A stretch of 64,000 bases of DNA, taken from NCBI GenBank assembly GCA_036877525.1, contig JAZGTH010000072.1, positions 5,683,501 through 5,747,500 of the forward strand. Reading direction: 5' to 3'. Positions 1-13,400 of the stretch are shown piece by piece. Positions within the stretch are counted from its first letter, which is position 1; each line of letters starts with the position of its first letter. This DNA is from Chromobotia macracanthus (lineage: Eukaryota; Chordata; Actinopteri; Cypriniformes; Botiidae). Made by a program: the position numbers and the translations under genes. Below the pieces are notes generated by a model. The model was given only the letters and a program-made list of their open reading frames with translations, did not search any database and was not told the origin of the DNA.

Positions 1-3000
1 ATACAATGCTGCCCACAGTCCACTCTGGAAAGACTTGCGTGCTGTATACAACCACAAAAGTCATAGAAATCACGCTCTGTCAGCCAGCTTCAGCGCAGGA
101 CGCTCCTGATGTCATTTCCTGCTCATTTGACTCCTGTGTGTGTGTATGATAGATCTAGTAGGGGAAGGGGTGTCTGGGTAAAGATAACCTCCCCAAAGGT
201 CAGCAGATTCATCTGCAGTGTAAACACAAGGCAAACGAGAGGCCCTTGAATGTCCGGAGCCGTGAGGGGCCGTCCCTCCCCTCTGCTCCATTACCTCTCA
301 TTGTGTTTATTCTGCTACTCCAAATATTGTTTCATCACTTTAAAGAAAAACAGCAAACAGTCACAAGGGCGTCTTTAAGGGCGACCTTCAGGGCGGTGCA
401 GCAGGAGGCCCGACAGGTTTGAGGTGCACTGAGCGCCACTCGCAGAACGTTTGAATCAGGCTTTGATGCTGACTGGCCCAGACACAAACAATGCTGCCTT
501 TCACAGCCCTCACCCTGGTGTAATTAACTCGCTGAAAAGCTTTTCCATCGTCTGTTTTCTTAGGCCGCTTTCCATCGCTGCTTGTTGGAAAGAGCTCAGA
601 GGGGAGCAGGAGATGGTGACTGCAGAGAGAGAAAGACGGAGAAAGATAGAGAGATGGAGAGAAAGAGAGTTCCGGGGAACTTTTCTCGTCTTGTGCCCTT
701 TAAAAGCTGAAAACGTTAGAGACAACAGCACAAAGAGGAGACTAAAAGAGTTATTAGACCCCAGTGTGCTGACGCTGTTTTAAAACAGAGCAAATAGCTC
801 TAATGGTCGAAACCCCTACAAAAAAAACAAGAAAAAAGCGGTGTATGTCTGAGGAAAGTCATTAAATAATTGTGGCAAGACTCATAGTGTGTTTTTAAAC
901 TGCTTCCTGGAAGCTACTGGGAGACAAATGGTGTAACGCTGAAAACTTCAGCACTGAAGCCTTGCTGTCTAATGAAACTCACACACACAAACACACACAC
1001 TGTGCCACAGCTTACTTGAGATGTCTGCCCAGCAAGTATCATAGTGCTGCCTAAAATCAAGGATTCTCCAATAACACTGTTTCTGACCTGATTCTTAGCC
1101 TTGAATGTATCAGCAGATGATTCTTGAGAAACCGACGATTTCAGAGAAATATTCATTAATATCTTAGTCAGTCATTTAATGAGTTGCAAAATTTGACTTT
1201 TTGTGCAATAATTAGTGTGGCATGTATTTAATAAGTTATTAAAACATTAAACTCTGCTAGAATCTATTGAATTTAGTCTCTTGTTTGCTTTATGTTTTGG
1301 TATGTGGAGATACTGTCACTGTAGAGCACTCTAAATCAATTTCTTATGAGGTGTATTTCAGTTGGGATGCTGCTTTAAAAGGAAGCTGTATATGTAGACT
1401 GTGTCAATGTAATGAACTGTAGTCAGTTCATTATGTTTTGGAACAGGGTATCTGTAAGTAGTGCTCTTGTTCATTTGCCAGGGGCCTCGTCCGTCTGATA
1501 AATGCTGCTCTGTCTGGCTTCTTTATTCAATTCAGACCAGATAAGGTTCATTAAAGTTATTTAATGTTAGTCTTGTATATCCCCACACCACAGAATAAGC
1601 ATTATCCATTTGTTTTGTGTGTGTGTGTGTGCTTTGACTCTTTGCTCTTCTCTGAAACACACTCCAGTGGTCTGTCAGCTGTAATTAACACCAGCCGTTT
1701 ACCTGTTCGCTCAGGAGTTTGGTAACGTTTACACATTCTGACACTCGATTGGCTGTGTGATTTAATGTGTTCTGCTTATATCAGGACATCATTACAGTAC
1801 ACTGCAGTTACATGTCTGGACCAACAAGCATAGATGCTAACTGTATTCAGTATTTAGTGCATTGTTCCAACTGAATTTTTAATGTACTAGATGTGGCGTG
1901 AGGTAAAGCCAAGTTAACATGTTTTGACGTGTATTAGAGGCGTAATTGTAAATTTAATTTGCAGTCACAACGGGGCGGCGTTGTGAGCCAAGTCACACCG
2001 AGTCAATCTGTCAGTTTTTCTTGAGAATGAATCTCTGCAGTTAAAGCCGGACCAAACGACCCCGGAGACAAAATAAACCAGGACAGGAGAGCTCCCATTA
2101 AAAACAGCAGAGTGTCCATCCCATTGAACTTTAACTGCATTTGTTTCTACTGATGAATTTTCTACACCTTCTCTGCAGCCCTGATCCAGCACTCTTTGTC
2201 TTGCCGTTCTGACACAAGATGACTCTGTAAAAGGCAACGCTGCAGGCCGAGCTGATGGATCACAGTCGACAGGTCTCTAATTCTGCTGCCTTTTCATCCA
2301 GCACTAATAAATCGCCCCTTTTCCACTAACAGGGTGTCAGAGCTGGTGGTCAGTCTACCCTGTTCTGAGAGTTTCCACTGAAGCGTCCAGCCAGTCTGTT
2401 TTTCCCTGTATACACTTTATTTATGAATAACATCATTCTTGGAGTGAATTCATGGCTGAAAAGTCTGTATGTAACATATGGTCAGTAACTTCTGACTGTT
2501 ACATTAATTTAATTTGTTTGTAAACTAGTAAGACTTGTAAACAAAAACTGTGATTCATATGTCACGTGTGTTTGGACGGCTTTTGTGGTAACGTATGTAG
2601 TGATGTCATTATTCACAGATCTCTCAGCCAATCACAGACTCTCAGTCAATCACAGAACCGGCTCCATTTTGGGGGAAAGGGTAAATGAACTGAAAGGAAG
2701 TCGCAGAGCAGACACAAGGAAGGAAATGAGAGACTGGAGCCAGTCACCGCTGAGACAGAGAAAGGTGATTGTTTTTCTGGGAGAAGGACATTTGAGAATG
2801 CTGGCAGGAGTACTGTAGCTCCGGGGCTGGATGTCCCATCAGAACTGCTCACTGAAGAGAGTGGCTTCAGGGCTGTCTCTGAGTAATGTCTGTTTTAGCA
2901 GGTCAAGGGCAGACTGTGAATCCATTGACCCAAAGCATCATGGCTTATAGTCAGGTTTGTTTTCCTTTGTAGTAATCAGAGCTGATAGGCAAGCAACGCC

Positions 3001-4328
3001 ATATGTTCATGGTTTCCTCTTGCTGGTGTTTGCACAACACAATGCTTTATGTTTGTTTTCTCCAGCGTTCTATCTGCTCTCAGTTGCAGCTAAGCAGCTT
3101 TGAAAATGCTCTTGAAGTGACAGAGGAACTCTTTACTTTGAGGCAACTAAGCAACCAAAAGTCAAAAAGAAAAGCAGTAGTGCGACATAAACCCTCTCAT
3201 TTCTGCCTCTGATTACACCTTCAGAATGATTTCACCTCCCTCTTTGAGAAGTTGAGGGAACTTCCAGCTTGAAATAGCTGTGCTTTTAATAGAACATCAA
3301 ACTGTGATGAACTGAAGGGAGTTTGTAATTTTAGACATTTTCCCTCTCTTTACCACCGCGCTGGAAATCTGAGAGGGCACCAGGTGAAAGAGAGTGACTG
3401 ATTTGAAACAGTGAGTGTTTAACCTCATTCAGTCCTCTGGCTGAACCCTCATCTTCATCTGAGTGTGGAACCAGAGACAGACTCGCACCTTCTGGAAAGA
3501 ACACAGCACTAAATGATGAAGAAGAAACAGAGAGAGGGCACTAGACTCCTTCCTCCCTGTCAATCAATCAGAGATTAACCAATCATCTGCTGAATTATTC
3601 CTCTGTGTTAAATCATACAGCTTCCTGCTGTCTGTCTTTTTGAGATTTATGGAGGTCCAAATTAATTGTTCTTCCACAGAGATCTGTTGCCCGTTCAGCT
3701 CTGTGTAACAATGCTGCTATTCATGTAAGCGTTCAGGATCAAACAAACCTCATATGCCTGTGGAAAGATGCTGGGAATTTCCTGGTTTTTTTTTTTTTTC
3801 GCCACAAAAATTCTTTCATGTCTTCAGATATTTTTCATTGCTGTGGTTCTGCTTCCTGACTGTGGCTCATCTCTGATCGTCAGGTTTGAACTCTGTCCAG
3901 CAGCTGTCTCACTTTGCCCCTCTGGTGGTGGTCTTATATTCCAGTCCCTCTGAAAGAGGGGCTCTGCTTTGATAACACGACCTGTTTACCCGTCAGTGTC
4001 TCCGGGGCAGGGCATCTTTGATCAGCTCTAAATTAACTGACCACTAAGGGAAATATTCAGCATGTGTGATCTCAGCCGGCTTCTCTCCTCTGCTACAGGA
4101 TCTGTTTTCTGCCGTGCCCTTTCATCTGAAGTAAATGTTGCTGTTTTGCACTCCTCAGTGAAGCTTCAGCTGGTCATAAAATTTGCAGAAGCTCACCGCT
4201 GATAATCTGAAACAATCATAGCTTAATTGTATGTACATAGATAATCCAGGCACATACTGTAAAATAATGATATATATTTCTGGTTTCTTTCTTTGGAGTT
4301 ACAGCATTTCCTTGGTTAGTTTTCTCTC
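1..4328. other. Intronic sequence, no gene seen
   Basis: This is mostly unique intron sequence. It holds a short interrupted CA tract near 980-1000, a short GT tract near 1616-1631, and two closely spaced 'CAATCACAGA' motifs near 2630-2655. ORFs are below about 110 codons, overlap on opposite strands, and show no recognisable domain or splice-site support. Confidence 0.6.
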
Positions 4329-4616
4329 CCCAGCTAACAGGGAATGTTCTCAGAAAGTTCTCTCAAATGTATAAAATGTTTTGCAGTAATGTTAGTAGAG
4401 CTGTTCTAAATGTTATATATTTTATCTATAAAAAATGTTGTTCTTAAGTTGTTAGTGGAACAAAATTAAAAAAGTTCGAATAATGTCCTTATAGACCAAG
4501 AAATAACGTTAATACAACATCTAAAACCAGATGTTTTAAATGTTCCTAGAACATTCAAAATAACATTCTTTTATGTTTTTACTGAATGTTCTTACAACCT
4601 TAAATTGGTAGCTGGG
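4329..4616. mobile_element. Foldback MITE-like element, copy 1
   Basis: This AT-rich element of about 288 bp starts CCCAGCTAAC and ends TAGCTGGG, giving short terminal inverted repeats. Its interior is rich in partly self-complementary words such as AATGTTCT and AGAACATT, as expected for foldback elements. It has no ORF. A second copy lies in the opposite orientation at 61879-62076; shared words include TATTTTGAATGTTCTAG and AAGTTGTTAGTGGAAC (as read on one strand of each). It resembles the Angel-type short inverted-repeat elements of teleosts, but that family name is from memory. I could not see a clear target-site duplication. Confidence 0.6.
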
Positions 4617-7600
4617 CAGTTTTGGAATATCAAGATCAAATTCATATCATACTACTGAACCTCCATGTTTAATAAATGACATTTTGTTTAATGTAAAAGT
4701 GAATTGAAATAACTGTTTCAGAAATAGTTGGTTTGAATAATGTTTTCAGCTAGTAATGATGCCACAGTGCTTATTGTTACTGTTTTAATACCTTCTGCAG
4801 AGTCTCCTCCAGAATCAGCAGAAAATGTGAAAGTCTGCAGATTTCTCCTGGACCTAATAATAAGCCCATAAGTCACTATAGTTTGACCCCTTTTCTGTGG
4901 TTATATCTGTGGTTGTGCAGACAAATGAATAGTGTGCTTATGTAGACAGGTTTTTGTTGTGCTCTCTGCTCACCCTTATTGTGTCTTGTTGGGAAAGCTG
5001 TTCTCTGCACAGACTGTCGCAGGCACACAGCTGTATACAGGCTGTGTCATAGTTTCTTCTGAAACATTGGGGCAACGTTGAGCCCTATCAGGACCTCTTC
5101 AACGACAGCGTCTGATTAATAGCCTATGAGGGCCGTGCCATTCATCATCTTTAAAAGGAAGACAGAGAATAAGACGGGAGAAAAAGAGGATGGAGGCGAG
5201 AAAAAGATAGAAAGTGCTTACTTGAGAGACCTTAAATCATCTGTTTTTCCTCTGCTCTCCTGTCCCCTCTCGCCATCTCTCTCGCTCTCTCTCTCCTCTG
5301 CTCTGGTCATATCACACTGCTCCAGGCGAGCTGAAATCATTGCAGGTGTGAATTCGGGGGCAGATGCATTTTTTCCCGTAGGTGAGCTGGCAGAGGTGAA
5401 GATCGCATATGTCCTGCGCCCGGTCGCGGCGGGGGAGAGTTAACTGCATCAAGGTCAGTTTGCAGGCACTGTTTCATTTGTGAGCTTTAGTAATCCCTGT
5501 CGCCTTTTTAAAGAATCACACTTGTGTGCTTACACAAATGATTGGGAAATCAGGGAGTGTCTTAATCGGACATTTAGCTTTGCAGCACTAAACCGTTTTT
5601 CACCGTTATTGCTCTTTTTCATAGTGGTTATGTGCCGGCCAGACGACATCAGCAGTGGGTGACCATGATGATTATGGCACCTACATCTTTTTAAAGAGCA
5701 CAGATAAGGATGAGAAATGAGCTCTTGGGTGCTTCAGACTCCATTAGGTCCATTACAGATACTGTATTTCAGCACGACCCGTCCCATTATGTATCCAGAG
5801 CGAGTCATGAATACAGAACCGTTGCCTGAGCCGACAGATCAGTTCAGAACACAAGCACAAGTGTCCATATTGCACTGTGTGTAGCTGGCAACGGTGCTGG
5901 CTCGTGTTCTGGGTCGCCACTGTGAAAATATTGGCGGAACTCTGTGGCCCAGCGTGCGCTCTGGCATACCATCGCAAATGTGCCTCCCCCCTTCCTGTTT
6001 GTTTCCTCCAGTCCGGGCCTGAGACCCGGTAGGGGCAGCCTGCTAACCTCCGGGGCAGCTGGCCTGCCTGATGGGCCCAATTCATCAAACCTGGGCGGGA
6101 GGGGTCCAGAGAGGCCCCTCAGTTCAGCCTGTTGTTGACTTTATTGTGATAGTTATTAAATAAACCCTGATGACGGGGGAGCGATAAAAGTGCTTTCAGT
6201 GCGCACTGCAGGACGGTGCATTCCAGACGGAAAACCAGCCACTCCGGAGGAGACGGATAGACAGAGAGAAAGAGAGAGAGAGAGAGTGAGTGAGTTCTGT
6301 TACCCTAAAGACAGATGACTTGCCACAGGCTGGGTCTGAATGGCTCAACACCCCCGTGGCGTGGCAGCGAAACGTCCAGCCTACAGCACACACAGTCTTT
6401 CATTTGCCCAGCAGGAGAGGGGTTAGCCGGGGTGAGACAGGGGCCTGGGGAGGGCTGACTCTTCACTCAGTATTAACAACCACCAACAGTTGGCATGAGA
6501 AAATCAGCCTGGCCTCCTTGCTGACGTACCCATCCCAGCAGCATTGCGCTGGAGTTTGTTGCCCTGGGGCCCTGCCTTACCCCAGCTGCAACAGGAAGGA
6601 GCAGGACAGAGCGGAGGCCCTGGGGTCTCATGAAAGAGTTTCTGAAAGGCTTGGGGCTGGACTCTTCAATCTCAGACCCTACAGAACAATGGCAGGCAGG
6701 CTGCCCTTTCTTTATGCGTTTCTTATGTTGTTTATTTGGCTGTTTTTTTCCCATCGTGCCTGGTGTTTGGAGGCATTTCCTGTCACCAGTGCTCCTCTGC
6801 CATTGTGTGTTTATTTGCAGTTTAGTCAGAACCAGAGAAGCAGAGCTGCAGGCGTGTGTTGTGATGATGGAGACAGCTGGAGGGTTACATTTCACATTCC
6901 CAGGTGAAGCAAAACTTATATGAAAAGTTACCCATGTAGCCGTTCATTACCAGAGCACAAATAAACATCTGCTGCTTTCTTTAGCTTCACTCTGGCTTCT
7001 GGCTTTGAAACTGTCTTCTCAATTAAGACTGAGGTGGAAATGGAGTCAAGCCCTGTCTCTCTTCATCTATTCATCTGGGCCCTTATTAGTTCCTCAAATA
7101 ATTCCATCATGAAACCAGGAAAGACAGCAGAGCTCTTCACAGCTCTGGAAGTTTCATGGAATTCTCTGTGCTTCATTCTCAGTAATTACCTTTGTTTTAA
7201 ATGTGTCTTAAAAAATTTTTTTTTTTATACTGGAAACAGATGAGTCCATTCTTGTCATATAGTAAGATTATGGAGCTATAACATTAATTTGGATAGAAGA
7301 GCTCAGATAATTTGATCTGGGGAAAACTTTTTTTATATTTGACTAGTCAGAAATCTTAATATAAATAATAAATAAGAGGACAGTTTGTTAAAACGTTGCG
7401 ATCTCTTCTGAAACTCCAGAGGCGTTCTCCACTGAGAAAAATAAGATAAATAGGAGAAACTTATTGAAACTCTTTATTTCTTTTTGTTCTCTAGGAGATT
7501 TATTTACTGTTATTTTATGTACTGTGATTTTGTTCGTGACTTTCCTACAGGCACAATCAACAGAAGGTAAAGCATTAAACCATCCCAGAACTTTGCCTCA

Positions 7601-9166
7601 AAACATCTCTGTCAGAAACATGATTGTTTGGCAGATTTCAGGTGCTATGCTGTGGTGAAATTAAACGGGTGTTTTGCATGTGAAACGAGACTCGAGCTGA
7701 GAGGATCACAATGCAAACAGCACAGCAGGTACGAGACAGAGTCTCCTTCGTAACCCCTGAATGTGAGTCATCACAAGGTCTTCCTCATCTCTGATTGGTG
7801 TTTGGGTTTCCACTGGCTTTCAGATGCATGAAAACTGTTGGTTTTTAGAGAAACTCAATGAGCACAATCAAGTTGTTCCTCTGTTTCCACGCTCTGTAGT
7901 ATCCATTATTTTCTGTAATTGCATTACGGCCTGTGATATTATTTTTTATGATGTTTTCCTGCCCTCCATCATCAGTGTGTATATTGTGTGTGCAGCTCTT
8001 GTCGTGCCGGTGATGAAGTGGGAATGTAAATGTACCGCGGTGAGAGGCGTGAATTGCCTTTTGAATCAGAGCGGAATGTAATAGAGAGCGAGACCAGACA
8101 GAACGCCTTCACCCCGCAGCAGCCTTCTAATCCATGTTCCTCCATGTATCTCTGTGTGGCATTTCAGAGCGTTTCACTCTCTGATATTTACTGAAAATGA
8201 ATATCCACAAATCCTCTTTAATCAAATGCCAGAAAATTAATGCATTCATTTGCATTGTTTTTGTTTTCCTGCATGGTTGCTGTCGCATTATAACCTTTAT
8301 CAGCTTTTTATTCTGGCGTGACTGGTAATTGTAGGAGATAACTGCGACCGTTTAGCCAATTAAAGCCAATAACCACACCCATTTAGCAATAAACATCCAA
8401 TAGCCACACCTACTTAACAAAAACATCATTAACCATGCCCATTTAGCAATAAATAGTCAATTATCATGCCAACTTGGTGCTTCTTGGTGGTTCTCTGCTA
8501 GCTGTGACTCTAGAGGTATGTGTTAGTGTGTGGGGTTTTTTTTGAGATTGTTTTGAGGGTGTAGAAGGAGCCAGATCAGATTGAAATCAAGCAGAACCTC
8601 TGAAGTTCTCATCGGTGAAGGTTGTAACTTGTTTTGCAGCAATGCATTCTGATGTAGGTGTCTATTGACCAATGAGATTTCAGTTTGGTCTGACATCGTC
8701 TCTGATCAGACCTGCTGCATTTATGTCTGTCAGATGCTTTATCAGAGCTGTTTATGGTGTGTAAGCATTGTTACACACAAACGCAGCAGTTATCAGTACA
8801 CATTCACAACATATGTTGGAGCACACTGACAGACCAGCTCATTATCTGTCTGAGAGAGATGGTCCATCATCTCCACCCCTGACCAGAGTCATTACCTCAC
8901 CTCTCAGTCCACCGGCTGCACACTTAACCCACATGCTCACATCCGCTCGTTTAGTTAAACGTTTGCTGTGGACACGTGTGATCACCCGTGTGGAAGACGC
9001 GCGCTCTGCTTCCACAGATCTGCTCTGTGGTCGTGACACTTGTGCTGTGAGTTCTGCTCTCTTAAGCTCGTGCTTTTAATTTTTCAGTGTTTTGTTCTGT
9101 TTGAATAACCTCCCTGTGACCTCTCTGTCGCCAATCCCGTAAGACCGCTAAAATCCACCCTCCTCT

Positions 9167-9168
<2 letters not shown>
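4617..9168. other. Intronic sequence, no gene confirmed
   Basis: This is mixed intron sequence with a locally GC-richer stretch at about 5860-6900. The longest non-repetitive ORF of the window (6290-6907) lies in that stretch and is treated as unproven. Near 7230-7440 there is AT-rich sequence with words shared with 15700-16450 and 55590-55760, possibly an old dispersed repeat. A degenerate tandem repeat is listed separately at 8366-8470. Confidence 0.55.
8366..8470. repeat. Degenerate ~31-bp tandem repeat, about 3.4 copies
   Basis: Successive imperfect units share the pattern CCAATAACCACACCC followed by ATTTAGCAATAAACAT. The second unit reads CCAATAGCCACACCTACTTA and the third ATTAACCATGCCCATTTAG. 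The spacing is about 31 bp. Copies differ at several positions, which suggests an old array. No function is suggested by the sequence. Confidence 0.6.
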
Positions 9169-9254
<86 letters not shown>

Positions 9255-9372
9255 TCTTTTTCTGGTCTTTCTTTCTCTGCTCTCTCTGCTCTTTCTCTGC
9301 TCTTTCTCTGCTCTTTCTCTGCTCTTTCTCTGCTCTTTCTCTGCTCTCTCTCTCTCTCTCTTTCTCTTTCTG

Positions 9373-9404
<32 letters not shown>

Positions 9405-9507
9405 GCTCTTTCTCTGTCTCTCTCTCTCTCTTTCTTTCTGCTCTTTCTTTGCTCTCTATCTCTCTCTCTGTCTCTCTTTCTGCTCTTTTCTCTGCTCTTT
9501 CTCTGCT

Positions 9508-9557
<50 letters not shown>

Positions 9558-9588
9558 GCTCTTTCTCTGCTCTCTCTCTCTCTTTCTG

Positions 9589-9678
<90 letters not shown>

Positions 9679-9806
9679 TCTTTCTCTCTCTCTTTCTGCT
9701 CTTTCTCTCTCTCTCTCTCGCTCTTTCTGCTCTTTCTCTCTCTCTCTCTCTCGCTCTTTCTCTCTTTCTCTCTCTCTCTTTCTGCTCTTTTCTCTCTCTC
9801 TTTCTG

Positions 9807-9865
<59 letters not shown>

Positions 9866-9869
9866 TTCT

Positions 9870-9912
<43 letters not shown>

Positions 9913-9919
9913 CTTTCTG

Positions 9920-9973
<54 letters not shown>

Positions 9974-9986
9974 GCTCTTTCTCTTT
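9169..9986 (+). repeat. Long compound CT microsatellite with 11-bp and other higher-order units
   Basis: About 820 bp are almost purely pyrimidine on the + (transcribed sense) strand. The array opens with an uninterrupted CT run of about 80 bp. It continues with an 11-bp unit, TGCTCTTTCTC, repeated about six times near 9288-9346. After that, CT runs alternate with CTTTCTGCTCTTT spacers. The purity of long sub-runs suggests recent expansion. In silico translations give Leu-Ser repeats on + and Arg-Glu repeats on -, which are not genes. Assembly length of such a tract is unreliable with short reads. Confidence 0.95.
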
Positions 9987-10422
9987 GTAGATTCCAGAAA
10001 ATGTCTTTGTCATGAATGTAATTAGTGAATATGGATCTAATTTAAAATGCAACATGGAACATAATGGGCCTCACATTGTGGACGAGGCGCATCGGAGCGA
10101 GACGTTAGAGTAGAAATCCACACACTGAAAGGTCATAAATTGTACAACATCTGTGATCATTTGCAGGATCTTTTTCACATCAACAGTGATTTATCTGCCG
10201 CTTCCTGGTGTTCCATTTTAGCACGTTACCACACATTATGTGTGTTATTGTTAACACTCACAGTTTTTGCAGTAAATGTTAGTTAAGGTTAACAGTGGTG
10301 TCACTTATATTCACAAATCAGCTTGAATAGATGTGTTGTCACATGTTTGGACTGTACAGAACTCGCTGCTCTAAATCGATACGCAATCACAATCGTACAT
10401 TCTTTAATGTGCAGGAGTGTTT

Positions 10423-10424
<2 letters not shown>

Positions 10425-10474
<50 letters not shown>
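10425..10474 (+). repeat. CT microsatellite
   Basis: This is an uninterrupted TC/CT run of about 50 bp, pyrimidine on the sense strand. It lies about 440 bp beyond the large CT array and may be part of the same repeat-prone neighbourhood. Confidence 0.95.
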
Positions 10475-10479
<5 letters not shown>

Positions 10480-13400
10480 TACTGTATGTGGACTTTACCA
10501 GAAGAACTGCAGCATGTCAGTCATGTCTGTGATTTCTGACTTCAGGGTCGAGGTGCTGTGTTACCTGCAGTTACTCTTCATCTCTTCCTTTGTGTTGCTA
10601 TAAAAAACCAGCTCAGTACATTCAACATCAGTGTCACAGAGAAGAAATATTGTGGCACTTTGGTATAGGAGTATTTTAATCATTCACTATTATAGAATGT
10701 TACAGTTCTTACATACGCAAATACTGTGGTACAGAATAATCAACATATTCATATACCATAGTATTGTTGTCTAAAAAACATCACAGCGAAATCATGGTGC
10801 TGTTTTACGTCTCAGGCGTCTCTCTATGACATAAAGCAGTAAATGAGAGAATCTGTTGTGTTGCTGACGGATAGTGAGGACATATGTACTGCTAATGGAG
10901 GAGAGAGGAGGATTATATTTCCTGTAAATGACTCATGTGGCGTCTTCCATGTGGCAGCTCACCGCTGAATCTCTCACTGTATCCAGCAGGAAACTATTCT
11001 GCTTGATGTCCCCCTCCCATTTTCTCGGAGATGGACGGCCATTTGACCCCGCCACCAGGCGCGGTGCAATATTAATGCACTTAAACACAGATGAGGTGAG
11101 AGAGGTCTGCCAGTGACAGGACCCCTGCAGGCACACACACACTGTCGTTGACAATCAGTAATTACCTCTCACGTGTTTGATGTTCTGTCAAGCGTTCGGC
11201 TTTGAATACTGGTAATAATGCCACTTCACAAATGAAACTGAATCTGTCTTAAAGGAGATTATAGGATAAAGGTGTGTTTATTTGAAAGCCGCAACCCCTT
11301 TCTCTGCTCCTGTTTCCCAGAATTCCCCTTCACATACCTGCGTGATCGCCAGAAGCTCTTGGAACCTGTGCAGAATTGTGATCTGTGTGTTGAAGGGCGG
11401 GGGGCATGCGGAAAGACCAGGGCAAGAGTGTAAGAGTGAATAATGAATAAGAAGCCGTTTGGGAGGAAGGGGGATGTGGGGAATGACTGGAAAAGAAAGG
11501 AAAGAGTTGAACTGAGGGGAAAAAAGACTTTTAGACTTTTAGCAAGTAAGAGCTTGCCAAGAGGAGCTCAGAATCGCACTTAATCCCAGCAGGATTACGT
11601 GAACTCTAAAGCGCAGGGCCGTGGGGATCTGCCCTACCTCTCCTTATGCCCCGCCCCAGCCTGTCATGTGATATGCTAACGTATCCAATCAGTGCATTGT
11701 CTTCGTAGCCCTTGTCTGTTCTCACCCAACCCTTTTTATATTCACTAAAGGTAAGAAGTGTTCTCCCTTCATCTTGAAACTGTATGAGCGCCTCAGCTAG
11801 GCGACGCTCGCTTATATATGAGGGATGTAAGAACTCCTCTGACGCTTATGTGTGTAGATCTCCAGTCTCTATCATATCACGGACTGTGACATTTGGCCGC
11901 CCGCTCAACACCAGCAGGTCACTTTACATTCATGTCAAAGTTAGCCGGCGGTTCTGGAGGGCGGGACTGCAGGCGCTTCCGGTGGGGTGCTGTTGTCATG
12001 GAGCTATATGAAGTCATCAGTACTATTAGTCCATTTGAGTCGTGCACGCCCTCTGAGAGCCTCAAACCCTCCCCAGCGTGTCACCTCCAGCACGCTCCAC
12101 TTCCATTAGCACCTTCAGCTGTGAGTGAAGTGACAAAGATGGCTAATATTGGCCATTAATATTTCATATGAGCAGAAAAATCCATGTATGCCGCCATCCT
12201 CTTTCTCACGTTTCTGTTATCATTCAAACTAATTTAGCTTTCCAAGCGACAGGCTGGATGTTGTAATCCATTTAAGCTCAATATTTCATTCCACCTTAAG
12301 GAGATGAATCTGGGAAGACTTTGTTGAATGATGTGATTGTTGATTGAACTGCAGTCTTTTCATACAGTTATTCTGTTCGTTCTCTTTGAACCTCCATTGA
12401 TTCCCACAGAAAACCATTTCATTCAGGGTTTTAATTAAATTGTGTTTTTAAAGCAAAACTTATGGCTACAGTAAAACATGTACAATAGAAGTTAATCCAC
12501 CTAGAACAGCAGAGCCCTGGAGATGATTTAGGAAAATGATTTAAGCAATTCAGTTTTCTAGGGAAGACTTCACATGCATACTTTAAAATATACAAGCTTT
12601 ACTTGGAGTTCTTTGCTTTGAAACAAATGATTTATTCAGAACTTTTCTGTGGTTATCAACATCATACCACAGATGATGTTGACGTAGCTTAACTCGCATT
12701 GAAAACTAAACATATATTCTTCATTCTATCCCAGAATTAAAGTTCTGGAAAGTCTAAGAAAAGAACAAGCGTTTGTGTGATTTCTTGTGGCTATGTAGGG
12801 CAGGGTTTCTCATTCTTTAAATGTCCCGTCTGTGAAGTAATTGTATGCTGTCTCTGATGATTGGTAGCTCTTAGACAGAGTCCAGAGAACTGGGTCCATG
12901 TGGGATCGTATTCACCCTGTGGCTTATCATTACTAAAATTCCTCCATCTTGAAGCGCTGTGGTTGGGGTAAGGAGGGGAATTTGCACTCCTGAGGGGAAA
13001 AATGGGGTTGGAAAGGGCAGTGTGTGTTTGTTTCTGCAGCCCTCTTATCTCATGAATCATTGATTTCTCAGAGCACAAATGTGAATTGACTTGGTAGGAC
13101 AGTTGACGGGGTTAAGTGAACGACCATCTCACGGTTCCTCTGAAGGGGGGGAGGAGCCATTAACAGAACCTCCTGAGGAGAAGAGCCAGCAGCTGTCAGA
13201 CAGATGACTGCACCACATGCACAGGTGGGCACACTCTGAGATATCTGTTAACCCAGACGCCACTAATGCAACGCTTTCCTCCTCACAGATCTGAACATCC
13301 GCAGGAGAGACGCTACAAAGAACTGTTTACATTCATTCAGAGACTTAGTCGGTACATGCAGTGATGCTGTCGGATGCTTATATACAGCTCTTATTGGCTG

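Noticed and set aside
9251..10055. Long Leu-Ser ORF on + and Arg-Glu ORF on -
   Set aside because: Both are translations of the CT/GA microsatellite. They have no domain, no composition beyond the repeat and no splice support.
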